The notes under the pieces were generated by a model, which was not told where the DNA came from, searched no databases, and saw only the letters and a list, made by a program, of their open reading frames with translations. The position numbers and the translations under genes are program-made. Below, one piece after another: positions 16,417-27,740 of a stretch of 64,000 nucleotides of DNA; positions within the stretch are counted from its first letter, which is position 1; each line of letters opens with the position of its first letter. Origin of the DNA: Anaerolineae bacterium (GTDB lineage Bacteria; Chloroflexota; Anaerolineae; Promineifilales; Promineifilaceae); contig JAHDWK010000001.1 in NCBI GenBank assembly GCA_023382655.1, positions 480,127 to 544,126 on the forward strand, given 5' to 3'.

Positions 16417-17580
16417 ATGTTAGAACAAATCATCACCATCACCGGCGTCGCCAGGCGCGAATGGCAGCCGTTTAGCGTCACGTCGCCCGGTGGCGTGCCC
16501 TTTGCCGGGTATTTGTGCCGCCAGGAGAGCGAGAAGCTGGGGATGCTGGCGGTGACGGAACTGGCGGGTGAGGAGCGGTTGGAGTTCATCCCCGCCATGC
16601 CCAAAATTCACTACCCGTACCACCAGGAGAAAGATGGCTCTATTCGTGTAGCGATTCCGGTGGCGCAGAACGTGACCGACGCCCGGTTTAATATGAAGCT
16701 GGATGGTACGGCCGTTATCTTTTACCCGCTCGCTGATAAACAGGGCAGTCTGCTGGAAGTGATCCCGCGTACCCGCTTGCAGCCGGTGTTGCAGGCCAGC
16801 CGGTGGGGCGACTGGCACGCGCTGCTGGCCGAAGTTTTACCCGATCAGAAGCCGGTGGCAGAGGCGATCCGGACGCAAAAGGTAGTGCTGGTGTTTGAAT
16901 TGTGGGGTTACCGCAACCCGCATCTGGTGAAATATGACACGCCGCTCAAACTGACACTGCACACGGCCGTGGCCCATCGCAAACCGGTGAGCTACCGCAA
17001 ACTGGCAGACATTGCCAACCGCTACGGTTTTGACCTGATCCCCACGCTGGAAGTGGCCCACCCGGACGCCGAAGGGCTGGCGCAGGCGTACCGCCGCCTG
17101 CAAGCGCAAATGGAAGCGCACAACCAGGCCGCCGGGGCCGATGTGTTTGTGGAAGAGGGCGCTGTCCTCATGCTCTCCACGCGGGATACGGCCCAATACT
17201 GGAAATGTAAACCACCCACGATTGAAGAAATTCACTGGACGGCCGACGCTAACGTGGGCAAGACGGACATTGAACACGCGCTGCATAAGATGTTGGAGAA
17301 TGGCTATGACTTTGGGGACGGCCGGGTCGCCGACCTGCACACCGAGTTAGAAGCCGACTTTGACCCGCCCCGCGTGGAAATGGCTGCCGACCTGATTGAG
17401 CGTATCTACCGTGAATTTGTACTGGAACTGCAACAGCGGGAATGGCTGCGGCACCTGGTCGCCGAATCCGGCCTTGCTCCCCACGATACGCCCGCCCTCA
17501 TGCGCTACCTCTCCCAACACTACCCCAAAAACCAGATGCGCTGGGTGTATACGGCCGTGAAAATCCTCTACGGCGACTGA
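16417..17580 (+). CDS. RNA ligase-like nucleotidyltransferase
   Basis: 387 residues from ATG 16417; upstream codons overlap the response regulator and are not needed. The order of motifs fits a covalent nucleotidyltransferase: motif I KDGS with candidate nucleophile Lys72 (YHQEKDGSIRV), motif III FELWGY with Glu161, motif IV EEGAVLML, and motif V WKCKPP with Lys263/Lys265. This is the pattern of ATP-dependent RNA ligases. A C-terminal helical part of about 110 residues (HALHKMLENGYDFGDG onward) is not typical of ligase families I know. Such enzymes seal or repair RNA, often tRNA. No kinase-phosphatase partner (Pnkp-like) is adjacent. The family call is fairly firm; the substrate is unknown. 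Confidence 0.72.
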   Translation: MLEQIITITGVARREWQPFSVTSPGGVPFAGYLCRQESEKLGMLAVTELAGEERLEFIPAMPKIHYPYHQEKDGSIRVAIPVAQNVTDARFNMKLDGTAVIFYPLADKQGSLLEVIPRTRLQPVLQASRWGDWHALLAEVLPDQKPVAEAIRTQKVVLVFELWGYRNPHLVKYDTPLKLTLHTAVAHRKPVSYRKLADIANRYGFDLIPTLEVAHPDAEGLAQAYRRLQAQMEAHNQAAGADVFVEEGAVLMLSTRDTAQYWKCKPPTIEEIHWTADANVGKTDIEHALHKMLENGYDFGDGRVADLHTELEADFDPPRVEMAADLIERIYREFVLELQQREWLRHLVAESGLAPHDTPALMRYLSQHYPKNQMRWVYTAVKILYGD

Positions 17581-17662
17581 TTTTTTTAACGCCGAGACGT
17601 GGAGGCGCAGAGAAATGAACCCCGCGTAGTAAGCGAAGTGTACGGCCGTGCCCCCTCCTTAC

Positions 17663-20008
17663 TCACTCTGCCAGTAACGTCACCACCTGCTCCCCATCAT
17701 GGAGTTTGAGCAGGCGGCTGGTTTTGGTGGAATCTTCCAGGGGGGCCAGAGCCGCCTCTATCTCCATGATCCGTTGGTTCGTCACGCTCCACAGGGGAGC
17801 GGGGGCCAGCCCCACCACCGGACTGCGCCGGGCCACCTGTACTTTGCCGGGGCTGTTTTCCTTTTCCGGGGTTTCAATCCAGCGGGGGAGCAGGCGACGG
17901 CCGTAGCCATCCGCCGTTACCAAGAGTAGCTCATCCCCCGGTTGGGCCAGCGCTGCGCCCACCACCCGGTTGTCCCGGTCGGCGCGGATGGCCTGTGTGC
18001 CCGAACCGCGCAGGCTCCTGACCGGGTAGCGAGTGGCCCGTCCCGTTTCGGTTATCAGCGTCAGTTCGTCCTCCATTTCTGCTCCGGCAGCCAGCACGGG
18101 TACACCCAGGAGTTGATTGTCAAAGATGAGGGGTACAGGCGCTTCAATGTTTTCTTGCATGACGCGCATGGGGTACGGCCGTGCCAGCCCCAACGAAGTC
18201 ACAATCACCAGTTTGTCACGCTGTTTCACCGCCTGCCAACGGCTCAGGCTGCACAGATATTCGCGCTGCCCCAGCATATACACATCGCCCATCCGCACGT
18301 TCACACTTTGCCGTTCCAATAGCTGCCGCGCCGTTAGCAGCAAGAAGCGGTAGTGAGAGGTGATGATCAGCAGGGGTTCGTCCAGGGTGGCGGTGAGGGT
18401 GGCGAGGGGAGAATGGTTGAGATGGAGAGATTGGGAGATTGGGAGATCAGGAGATTGGGAGAGGGGTACGGCCGTAATTTGCTGTCCTTCGCCTAAAAAT
18501 ACCAGGGCACGCTCGGCCGCAGCCGTCACATCTTCAATGACGCCTTCCTGAATCTGGATACGGCGGCGCAGCAAATCCAGGTTGACCGGGCTGATCTGCG
18601 GGCGGCTGCTGCCGGATTCGGGCATATGGGCCACATCATCGGCGGTGTACGGCCGTGCCTCCACCGCGCCCCTGGTAATGCCATGCCCGATCACCCCCAG
18701 TCCGGCAGTGACGCTGCTGAAGGTATCAATCACCCGCACCTTTTCCGTGCCAAATTTGCGCCGCAGCATTTCGTCAAACACCGGGATTTGTGACGAACCG
18801 CCGGTGCGGATGACGGCATCAATGGCCGCCGCTTCCAGACCGGAAGCGGCCACCGTCTCCTCAATGTGCCGGTCAATGGTCAGGATTTCTTGCTGGATGA
18901 TGCGCTCAAATTCGGTGCGCGTCACAAACTCAATCACCTTAAACCCTGGCCCCTCCAGGTGAATTTGCGCGCCACGTTTGTCTGATAGTTCTCGTTTGGC
19001 CTGCTCCACAAAATCAAACATCTGCTGCCCATAGTTGCTGGAAACCAGGCTAATGAGCGATTCAATCTGGTGACGGCGTTGGGCGGTGTGGGCAATGTCT
19101 TCCAACATGCGCCGGTTTGGGGCTGTTTGTAGTTCCAAAATCGTTTGCCAGTTGGAAAAGGTGTCAAAAATCCAGGGCGGCACTTGCAACTTTTTGTGGC
19201 GCGGGCCAAAGAAGCTGCCTTCGCCGAAATGTTTGGGCAATTTGGCCCGCACCAACTTCTGGTCGAACACATCACCGGCCACGGGAATACCGCCTGTCGC
19301 CAATACTTGATGCCCCGTTTTACCCAGGTGCATCACCGTCAGGTCAAGCGTACCACCACCGAAGTCGAAGACGAGGACGTTTTGCGGCTGGTCGTTTTCG
19401 GTGGCGTAGCTGTAGGCGGCGGCGATGGGTTCGTATTGGAAATAGACGGTTTCGTAACCGGCTTTGAGGGCTGCTTGCAGCAGCCGCGCCTGCGCCAGTT
19501 TGTCCTTCTCCGGCTCATGGGCAAAGCGCACGGGGCGGCCAAGTACCACTTGCTTCAACTCGCGCCCCAACAGCTTTTCGGCGCGGGTTTTGGTGATGTT
19601 CATGTAGAGAGCGATGAGGTTTTCCAGGGAGTAGAACTGCTGGCCGACGATGCTGCCGGGATAGTCGGGGTCGCGCAGGCCGGTTTTGATGGAGAGGAAA
19701 AGGCGGCCTGGGGCGAGCACGTCTACGTAGACGTAGGCGTCGGCGATGTAAAACATATCGGCGCCACGAATTTCAATTTCGCCTACCCACACCTTTTTGG
19801 TCTTTACCGACCGGCCCGTGTTTTGGGTGAAGTAGGTGTCTACGGCCGCACGGCCAACGTATAAGGTTTGTTCATTGGTGGCGTACACGGCCGTGCGAAT
19901 GACTTTTGGATTGGCATTGGCGGGATCCAGGGGCAAGACGTGCACGGTACGGCCGTCATACACCGCCATGCCGGAATTGGTCGTGCCAAAATCCATGCCC
20001 ACAATCAT
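17663..20008 (-). CDS. Hsp70/YegD-like ATPase fused to a gyrase-CTD-like beta-propeller
   Basis: 781 residues. The start MIVGMDFGTTNSG at 20008 is chosen because AAAGGAGG lies just upstream of it; an ATG 24 bases further up lacks such a site. Residues 1-460 are an Hsp70-type actin-fold ATPase: phosphate 1 DFGTTNSG, phosphate 2 VLVFDFGGGTLDL, adenosine motif AVIRTGGSSQIPVFDEML. No peptide-binding domain follows. Instead residues about 490-780 contain repeated propeller strands of the DNA gyrase A C-terminal type (KLVIVTSLGLARPYP, ELTLITETGRATRYPVRSL, ELLLVTADGYGRRLLP). The GyrA box is not obvious. An STRR-like repeat is translated between the domains. Function is unknown; a chaperone-like ATPase with a nucleic-acid- or protein-binding propeller is an inference. 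Confidence 0.8.
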   Translation of the reverse strand: MIVGMDFGTTNSGMAVYDGRTVHVLPLDPANANPKVIRTAVYATNEQTLYVGRAAVDTYFTQNTGRSVKTKKVWVGEIEIRGADMFYIADAYVYVDVLAPGRLFLSIKTGLRDPDYPGSIVGQQFYSLENLIALYMNITKTRAEKLLGRELKQVVLGRPVRFAHEPEKDKLAQARLLQAALKAGYETVYFQYEPIAAAYSYATENDQPQNVLVFDFGGGTLDLTVMHLGKTGHQVLATGGIPVAGDVFDQKLVRAKLPKHFGEGSFFGPRHKKLQVPPWIFDTFSNWQTILELQTAPNRRMLEDIAHTAQRRHQIESLISLVSSNYGQQMFDFVEQAKRELSDKRGAQIHLEGPGFKVIEFVTRTEFERIIQQEILTIDRHIEETVAASGLEAAAIDAVIRTGGSSQIPVFDEMLRRKFGTEKVRVIDTFSSVTAGLGVIGHGITRGAVEARPYTADDVAHMPESGSSRPQISPVNLDLLRRRIQIQEGVIEDVTAAAERALVFLGEGQQITAVPLSQSPDLPISQSLHLNHSPLATLTATLDEPLLIITSHYRFLLLTARQLLERQSVNVRMGDVYMLGQREYLCSLSRWQAVKQRDKLVIVTSLGLARPYPMRVMQENIEAPVPLIFDNQLLGVPVLAAGAEMEDELTLITETGRATRYPVRSLRGSGTQAIRADRDNRVVGAALAQPGDELLLVTADGYGRRLLPRWIETPEKENSPGKVQVARRSPVVGLAPAPLWSVTNQRIMEIEAALAPLEDSTKTSRLLKLHDGEQVVTLLAE
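18409..18466 (-). repeat. STRR-like GAGATTGG block inside the Hsp70-fusion CDS
   Basis: The + strand shows GAGATTGG units (GAGATTGG, GAGATTGG, GAGATCAG, GAGATTGG) within the gene, read on the minus strand as Ser/Gln/Pro/Leu repeats (PLSQSPDLPISQSLHLNHSP). The frame is kept. The same unit occurs in intergenic blocks at 3584 and 31322. Confidence 0.85.
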
Positions 20009-20197
20009 GTTTTTTCCTCCTTTTACCGTCATGGTGGGAGCACCGGAGACGGTCTACCGATGTGCCGGGGTCAAATACGCGAACTACCAAGTCTATTCCT
20101 GAGGCGGCATTTCGTCAAATACATCGAAAACAATTCTCGTTTAATCTTTTGACATAGGTCTGGTGACGCCATACAATCTCCCCCGCCAAGTATTCGA

Positions 20198-21655
20198 TTG
20201 TGCAAGGGAGTGCAGGCCAGAAACGCTGGCGAAGGTGACGAAGCGGTGTACTTGCCGCTGGTCATGCACCTGCTATCGTCCATGACCACCGCGACGCCGA
20301 CGGCCACGAATATGCCAACTTCAACAAACACCCCACCTGCAACTTACACGGCGACACCCACCTTCATGCCCACGGCCACATACCCGCCACCCCCCACGCC
20401 CACCTTTACGCCAACACCTACTGTCACACCAACAGTTGCTACCATTCGTGTTTCCGTTGCTTCTGATGGAACAGAAGGGAATGATTTCTCCTCGTACCCG
20501 TCTATTTCAGATGACGGCCGTTACATAGCTTTCGGCTCCGGTGCTAGCAATTTGGTTAATGACGATACCAATGGCGATTATGATGTCTTCGTGCATGATA
20601 AGGAAACAGGGCAGACCAGCCGAATTTCCGTTGCTTCTGATGGAACAGAAGGAAACAATGGTTCTTTGTGGTCTACTATTTCCGCCGACGGCCGTTATGT
20701 GGCCTTTTTATCTGCTGCCAGCAACCTTGTTGCCGATGACACTAATAACACGGCGGATATCTTCGTCCATGACCGGCAAACTGGACAGACAAATCGCGTC
20801 TCCGTTGCATCTGATGGCATGGAGGGGAATGCCCTCTCCAGACATCCATCTATATCCGCCGACGGCCGTTACATCGCTTTCGCATCCAGGGCCAGTAACC
20901 TGGTTGGCAACGACATGAATAGCACTTTGGATGTTTTTGTGCATGACCAACAGACCGGGCAAACAAACCGCGTCTCTGTTGCTTCTGACGGAACAGAAGG
21001 AAATGATCGTTCCTATAGGCCTTCTATTTCTGCCAATGGTCGCTACATAGCTTTTTTCTCTAATGCCAGCAATCTCGTCAGCGGCGACACCAATGGCGTT
21101 GGAGATATCTTTGTGCATGATAGAGAAACAGGGCAGACAGACCGCGTCTCCATTGCTTCGGACGGAATGGAGGGGAACGAGCAATCCTTGCTACCTACTA
21201 TTTCTGCGGACGGCCGTTACATCGCCTATGACTCCTATGCCAGCAATCTGGTTAGTGGCGATATGAACAGCGCATGGGATGTTTTTGTGCATGACCGGTT
21301 GACCGGACAGACCAACCGCGTTTCGATAGCTTCCGACGGGTCCGAAGGAAATGATGCCTCCATTACTCCTTCTATTTCTGCCGACGGCCGTTACATTGCC
21401 TATGACTCCTATGCCAGTAATCTGGTCGCTGACGATACAAACGGCAAGGCAGATGTCTTCGTCTATGACCGACAGACAGGGCAAACCAGCCGTGTCTCCA
21501 TTGCATCGGACGGGACGCAGGGGAATGATGATTCTGCTTATCCTTCTATTTCGGCAAACGGCCGTTATATAGGTTTCATCTCTTATGCCAGCAACCTGGT
21601 CTACAATGACGCCAATGGCTACGAGGATGTATTCGTCCATGACCGGGGCCAATAG
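20198..21655 (+). CDS. PD40/TolB-like beta-propeller repeat protein, Thr/Pro-rich N terminus
   Basis: 485 residues with a TTG start that is uncertain (GTG at 20210 also possible). A Thr/Pro-rich linker (residues about 30-85) precedes seven repeats of about 57 residues, each of the type RVSVASDGTEGND, SISADGRYIAF, ASNLVADDTN, DVFVHDRQTGQT. This is the PD40 (TolB-like WD40) pattern and would close one seven-bladed propeller. Such proteins are normally secreted and the segment EAVYLPLVMHLL matches the region that follows signal peptides in related bacteria, but no signal peptide is in frame; a stop at 20150 blocks extension. The gene may have lost its 5' end. At DNA level each repeat carries GACGGCCGTTA, a copy of the frequent octamer. 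Confidence 0.75.
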   Translation: MCKGVQARNAGEGDEAVYLPLVMHLLSSMTTATPTATNMPTSTNTPPATYTATPTFMPTATYPPPPTPTFTPTPTVTPTVATIRVSVASDGTEGNDFSSYPSISDDGRYIAFGSGASNLVNDDTNGDYDVFVHDKETGQTSRISVASDGTEGNNGSLWSTISADGRYVAFLSAASNLVADDTNNTADIFVHDRQTGQTNRVSVASDGMEGNALSRHPSISADGRYIAFASRASNLVGNDMNSTLDVFVHDQQTGQTNRVSVASDGTEGNDRSYRPSISANGRYIAFFSNASNLVSGDTNGVGDIFVHDRETGQTDRVSIASDGMEGNEQSLLPTISADGRYIAYDSYASNLVSGDMNSAWDVFVHDRLTGQTNRVSIASDGSEGNDASITPSISADGRYIAYDSYASNLVADDTNGKADVFVYDRQTGQTSRVSIASDGTQGNDDSAYPSISANGRYIGFISYASNLVYNDANGYEDVFVHDRGQ

Positions 21656-21666
21656 GGCAGCAAACA

Positions 21667-21696
21667 AAAAGAGCCGGTGGCTGCACCGGCTCTTTT
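21667..21696. terminator. Bidirectional terminator between convergent genes
   Basis: AAAAGAGCCGGTG (21667-21679), loop GCTG, CACCGGCTCTTTT (21684-21696). A-rich on one side and T-rich on the other, so it can end transcripts of both the PD40 gene and coxM. An STRR-like run of ACTGCTCACTGCATACTGC units follows to about 21733, reaching the end of coxM. Confidence 0.85.
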
Positions 21697-21729
21697 ACTG
21701 TTTACTGCTCACTGCATACTGCTAACTGC

Positions 21730-22670
21730 TCACTTCCTCAACCGCCGTTCAATCTCATCCAATACATCCGCAGTCACATCCTTCACATTCTTTTGCAGGC
21801 GGGCCACCCAGCCGGCGCGGTGCCCGGCCAGGGTGAGGGCGCGGCCCACAAACACCGGCGCCATCTGGCGGCGGTAATCCGCGCTGGCGTGAATGTCACC
21901 CATCACATCACCGCCCAGGTCGTTCAGGATGAGAGCGGCGGCGGCGGCGATGTTGTCGTCGGTGAGCCGCTTGCCTACCAACGATGCGCCGACGGAGGGA
22001 GCGGCCATCGCCTTAGGCGTCAACCCACCGACCGCCACACTGCACGCCGTACACTCACCCGTCAGGCTGACGGTGATGTTGGCACACGCGCCCACCATCG
22101 CATAACGGGAAGCGGGGTTAAACAACTTGGCGTAGGCGGAGCCGTTTTCGGTACCTTCGGCGGGGACTTCTACGGCCGTCAACACCTCATTCTCACCCAA
22201 TGCCGTCTCAAACAGCCCGGTGAAAAAATTAGCGGCAGCGACAGACCGTGCCCCGTTTGGCCCGGCGATGTGAAAAGTCGCGCCCAACGCCAGGAATACC
22301 GTGGGCAGGTCAGAGGCCGGGTCGGCGTGGGCCACATTGCCGCCCACCGTGCCCCGGTTGCGCACCTGCGGGTCGCCAATCATCCCGGCAGCATGTTTCA
22401 GCGCATCCGGGAAATGGCGGTCGCCCTCGGCGGCAACGGTGGCATGGGTGGTTAGCGCCCCAATACGGAAGCTGTTGCCACTCTTCGTAATGCCGCGTAG
22501 CCCATCAATCCGGCCAATATCAATCAACACACCAGGGTCAGACAGGCGCATCTTCATCACCGGCAGCAGGCTGTGACCGCCGGCGATAAACTTGCCACCA
22601 TGTTGTCCCATCAGGGCCACGGCTTCGTCCACCGAACCGGCCCGGTAATAATCAAATGTTGGTGGATACA

Positions 22671-22671
<1 letters not shown>
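21730..22671 (-). CDS. coxM: FAD-binding subunit of xanthine/CO dehydrogenase family (CoxM-like)
   Basis: 313 residues. FAD-binding motifs are clear: KFIAGGHSLLPVMKMR near residue 30 and RGTVGGNVAHADPASDLP near residue 110; a CO-dehydrogenase flavoprotein C-terminal domain follows. The subunit passes electrons from the iron-sulfur protein to an acceptor, probably quinone. It starts at the last base of coxL (TAATG overlap), so is translationally coupled. The order S-L-M is that of form-II (BMS) enzymes. The substrate may not be CO. Confidence 0.92.
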
Positions 22672-25051
<2,380 letters not shown>

Positions 25052-25052
<1 letters not shown>

Positions 25053-25522
25053 CAGTCACCTCCTGCCATGGCTTGCGCGCCGGCTTTTACGGCCCGAACG
25101 ATATTTTCGTAGCCGGTACAGCGACAGATATTGCCTTCTAACCCGTGACGGATTTCTTCGTCGGTGATGTGGGCGTTGCCTTCGACCAGTTTGGTGGACG
25201 CCATAATCATGCCGGGGGTGCAAAAGCCGCATTGCAGGCCGTGTTTGTCCCAAAAGGCTTGCTGCATGGGGTGGAGATTGCCGTTTTGGGCCAGCCCTTC
25301 GATGGTGGTGATAGTGGCGCCATCGGCCTGGACGGCGAGGACTGTGCATGATTTCACGGCCGTGCCGTTCAAATGAATGGTACAGGAGCCACACTGGCTG
25401 GTGTCGCAGCCAACGTTGGCCCCTGTCAGGCTCAGCTCATCGCGCAAGAAGTGAACCAATAACATGCGTGGTTCCACGTCGCGCTCATAAGCTTTGCCGT
25501 TGACAGTCATGGATACTTTCAT
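25052..25522 (-). CDS. coxS: [2Fe-2S] small subunit (CoxS-like)
   Basis: 156 residues with both iron-sulfur sites. The plant-ferredoxin-like N-terminal cluster shows [15 protein letters not shown]...SC, and the C-terminal helical cluster shows CGFCTPGM with [12 protein letters not shown]. It relays electrons from the molybdenum site to FAD. AGGAGG-like sequence (from GAAAGGAGGCGG) lies before the ATG. Length and spacing are standard. Confidence 0.95.
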
Positions 25523-25613
25523 GTTTTACCGCCTCCTTTCCTGAATTGTGAACGAACGGATAAATGAGTGGGGAGTGTTGGAAGTCTGCTTATGGGTGGG
25601 TATCACCTCCTTG

Positions 25614-25677
25614 TGAAGAGGTAATTGGGCAATTGGGTAATTCAGTAATTGCTTAATTACCCAATTACTCGATTACT
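25614..25677. repeat. STRR-like TAATTGGG octamer block
   Basis: TAATTGGG, CAATTGGG, TAATTCAG, TAATTGCT, then TAATTACC, CAATTACT, CGATTAC. Units of eight bases form complementary arms between the coxS start and the coxG end, reaching the coxG stop codon. Confidence 0.8.
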
Positions 25678-26356
25678 TCATCTTTTTTGCCACTTTGCCG
25701 GCAATGCGCCCGGCAAACCAATCGAGCAAAATGTACAGGACGAACAAGGCACCGGCCGCGATGACCACTTTGCGGAAACGTTCGGCCTGCTCTTCATCGG
25801 CGAGCATGTCTTCCACCATGTGCCGGGCAACGCCGAGGGCGAATTCGGTTTGGGAGGGGGGAGCAGGTGAGGGAGCGGCAACGGCCGTGTCTTCCGCCAC
25901 ATTCCCGCCTCCATTCATCCGCGCCGCAATTTGCGCTTCCAACCCTTCCAGGCTTTGGCGGATGATGGCGTTGGCGGAGGTGTCCAGCAGCCGTTGGCCG
26001 ACGCTGGCTAAGCGACCACCTACCTGCGCGTCGCCTTCGTAGTGGAGGATAGTGCTGTCGCCGCTAGGTTCCAGGCGGAGACGGCCGTTGCCCTTCACAA
26101 ATCCCGGCGCGCCTTTCCCATCTACCGCGATGGTATAACTATCCGGCGATTGAATGTCTGATAATAGGATGTTGCCATTAAAATTGCCCTGCACCGGGCC
26201 AACCTTGATTTTGAGAATGCCCTGGTATTCGTTTTCGGCCACCTGTTCCAGATTTTCGCAGCCAGGCATGACACTGGCTAACACCTGAGGATCGAGCAAC
26301 ATGGGCCAGATGACCTCGGTGGGGGCGGCAAAAGTATGTGTGCCGTTGATCTTCAT
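25673..26356 (-). CDS. coxG: CoxG-like SRPBCC protein with C-terminal membrane anchor
   Basis: 227 residues; start at 26356 (MKINGTHTFAAP) chosen because AAGGAGATAGTG precedes it. Residues 1-145 are an SRPBCC/CoxG domain (VMPGCENLEQV, then YQGILKIKVGPVQGNF). A Pro/Ala linker follows and the C terminus (about 190-222) is a membrane helix ending in KKMK. In CO-dehydrogenase clusters CoxG recruits the enzyme to the membrane or binds quinone. It is the first gene of the unit G-S-L-M. The region upstream (26420-26500) presumably holds the promoter, but no clear consensus was seen. Confidence 0.88.
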   Translation of the reverse strand: MKINGTHTFAAPTEVIWPMLLDPQVLASVMPGCENLEQVAENEYQGILKIKVGPVQGNFNGNILLSDIQSPDSYTIAVDGKGAPGFVKGNGRLRLEPSGDSTILHYEGDAQVGGRLASVGQRLLDTSANAIIRQSLEGLEAQIAARMNGGGNVAEDTAVAAPSPAPPSQTEFALGVARHMVEDMLADEEQAERFRKVVIAAGALFVLYILLDWFAGRIAGKVAKKMK

Positions 26357-26500
26357 CACTATCTCCTTGAGGATTGGGTAATGTTTACAGTTGAGTTGTG
26401 AGGAATGCCTGAATTTCAAGCGAGTTAATTGTATCTGTTTTACCTAAAGAGGGAAACGGTGTCAAAAAATGAGAGGGGCGATGTTTTTTTGTTGTAATAC

Positions 26501-27067
26501 TCAGTCGGCAAGCAGGCAGATTGTCTCACAGCCCTCACAGTTATGGTAAGCAGCGAGGGCGGCTTTGATGAAACCATCGGCCATTTCGCGCAAGCGATGG
26601 TCTGTAATACCCTGGGCAATACGGTTGACAACCCGTTTGGGCATCAGGTTCATGCCGCGTGGTTGTTCCAGTTCGGCTTGCAGACGCAGGTTGGCTTCAA
26701 TGCGCGTCTGATCTTCCAGATCAAATAGTTGGGCCTCAATGCCAAACAGTCCGTGTCCGACCGTTTCCCGTATGGTGGCTTCTGGTTTGATGGGCACGGC
26801 CGTGGGAATTTTTATGGGAAGCACAGATATGGTTTGCGCCTGCCGGTCTATGCGGCCTTCCAGATCGATATAAATGCGGATGGTATATGATCCCAACTCC
26901 ACCGATTCATACAGGACGCGAATTTGGTCAGGGGTATAGGTATGTACCAGGGTGACGTGAGGCATAAATTGGGTGACACGAATTAACTCACTGAAAAAGG
27001 TGAGGGTTTCCGAAGTTGTGGCAGGAAAAATAAAAGAGCGTTGAATAGAGCCGGAAATCTGGATCAT
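26501..27067 (-). CDS. SRPBCC/DUF1997-like protein
   Basis: 188 residues. An SRPBCC-like lipid-binding fold is suggested by the N-terminal [20 protein letters not shown], alternate beta strands ([14 protein letters not shown]) and a long C-terminal helix ([20 protein letters not shown]). It resembles DUF1997 proteins of cyanobacteria and plastids, of unknown function. The C terminus has CEGCETIC, three Cys in a small cluster. Its start overlaps the stop of the PhaR-like gene (ATGA type, 27064-27067), so the two are translationally coupled, which may tie it to storage-granule biology. Confidence 0.6.
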   Translation of the reverse strand: MIQISGSIQRSFIFPATTSETLTFFSELIRVTQFMPHVTLVHTYTPDQIRVLYESVELGSYTIRIYIDLEGRIDRQAQTISVLPIKIPTAVPIKPEATIRETVGHGLFGIEAQLFDLEDQTRIEANLRLQAELEQPRGMNLMPKRVVNRIAQGITDHRLREMADGFIKAALAAYHNCEGCETICLLAD

Positions 27068-27651
27068 GGAGGTGGTTCAGGGGAATGAGTGGGGTGGGAT
27101 TTGTCGCTTTCTTCAATTAAACTGTCAATTCTGGATGACAATTCTTCTATTTGACTGGTGAGTTGTTCCACTTCACCGCGGGAAGGTACACCGCGAGCAC
27201 CAAATAAACGGCCGATCTGTTGGCCGGGCGAGGCCGCTTCAGCCACGTCTGACCCTATCGAGAGGAGCTTATCACGCAGGCGGGTGGCGTCTTCCCGCGC
27301 CAGCTCGCCCCGATTGACCAGGGTTTGCAGCCGCTTTTCAATTTCTTCGTCCACATGGTGCAGCATCCCTAACGGGGCAGTGAGGGTGCGGCGCAGGGCG
27401 TTGACGGTATCGCCACCCGACTGCACCAACCCGGCGAGGACGGATTGGGGTAGGAAGCCACTGCTGCGTTTTTCTTGTTCAAATATGATTTGGGAGAGGG
27501 TAACGGCCGTCAGGTCTTCATCGGTGGTGTGGTCCACCACCTGTACATCTTGGCCCTGGCGAATCAGATCGGCAATACCGTCCAGGGTAATATATTTTTT
27601 TTCTTCGGTATCGTACAGTTTACGATTGGGATAACGTTTAATGACCCGCAT
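27064..27651 (-). CDS. phaR: PhaR-type polyhydroxyalkanoate synthesis regulator
   Basis: 195 residues. The N-terminal DNA-binding domain is characteristic ([19 protein letters not shown], then [20 protein letters not shown]), followed by the accumulation region ([13 protein letters not shown]). The C-terminal part is coiled coil ([20 protein letters not shown]). PhaR represses phasin genes and its own gene and is released by nascent PHA granules. Two phasin-like genes lie just upstream and share a candidate operator with this gene (27666-27682, 15 bases before the start). No phaC synthase is in the window. Confidence 0.88.
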   Translation of the reverse strand: MRVIKRYPNRKLYDTEEKKYITLDGIADLIRQGQDVQVVDHTTDEDLTAVTLSQIIFEQEKRSSGFLPQSVLAGLVQSGGDTVNALRRTLTAPLGMLHHVDEEIEKRLQTLVNRGELAREDATRLRDKLLSIGSDVAEAASPGQQIGRLFGARGVPSRGEVEQLTSQIEELSSRIDSLIEESDKSHPTHSPEPPP

Positions 27652-27665
27652 TACCGCTTCCTTAT

Positions 27666-27682
27666 ATGATTCAGTGCGTCAT
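27666..27682. promoter_or_regulatory. Candidate PhaR operator (autoregulatory)
   Basis: ATGATTCAGTGCGTCAT, an imperfect palindrome around a central G. It shares the half-site TGCGTCAT with two sites upstream of the phasin gene at 28706. Its position right before the phaR start codon fits autoregulation. Identified by eye only. Confidence 0.5.
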
Positions 27683-27740
27683 AGGAATTATAAGCGGGAT
27701 TAACGCCGATGCAAAAACATGCCGTGAAAAATGCGGGCAA

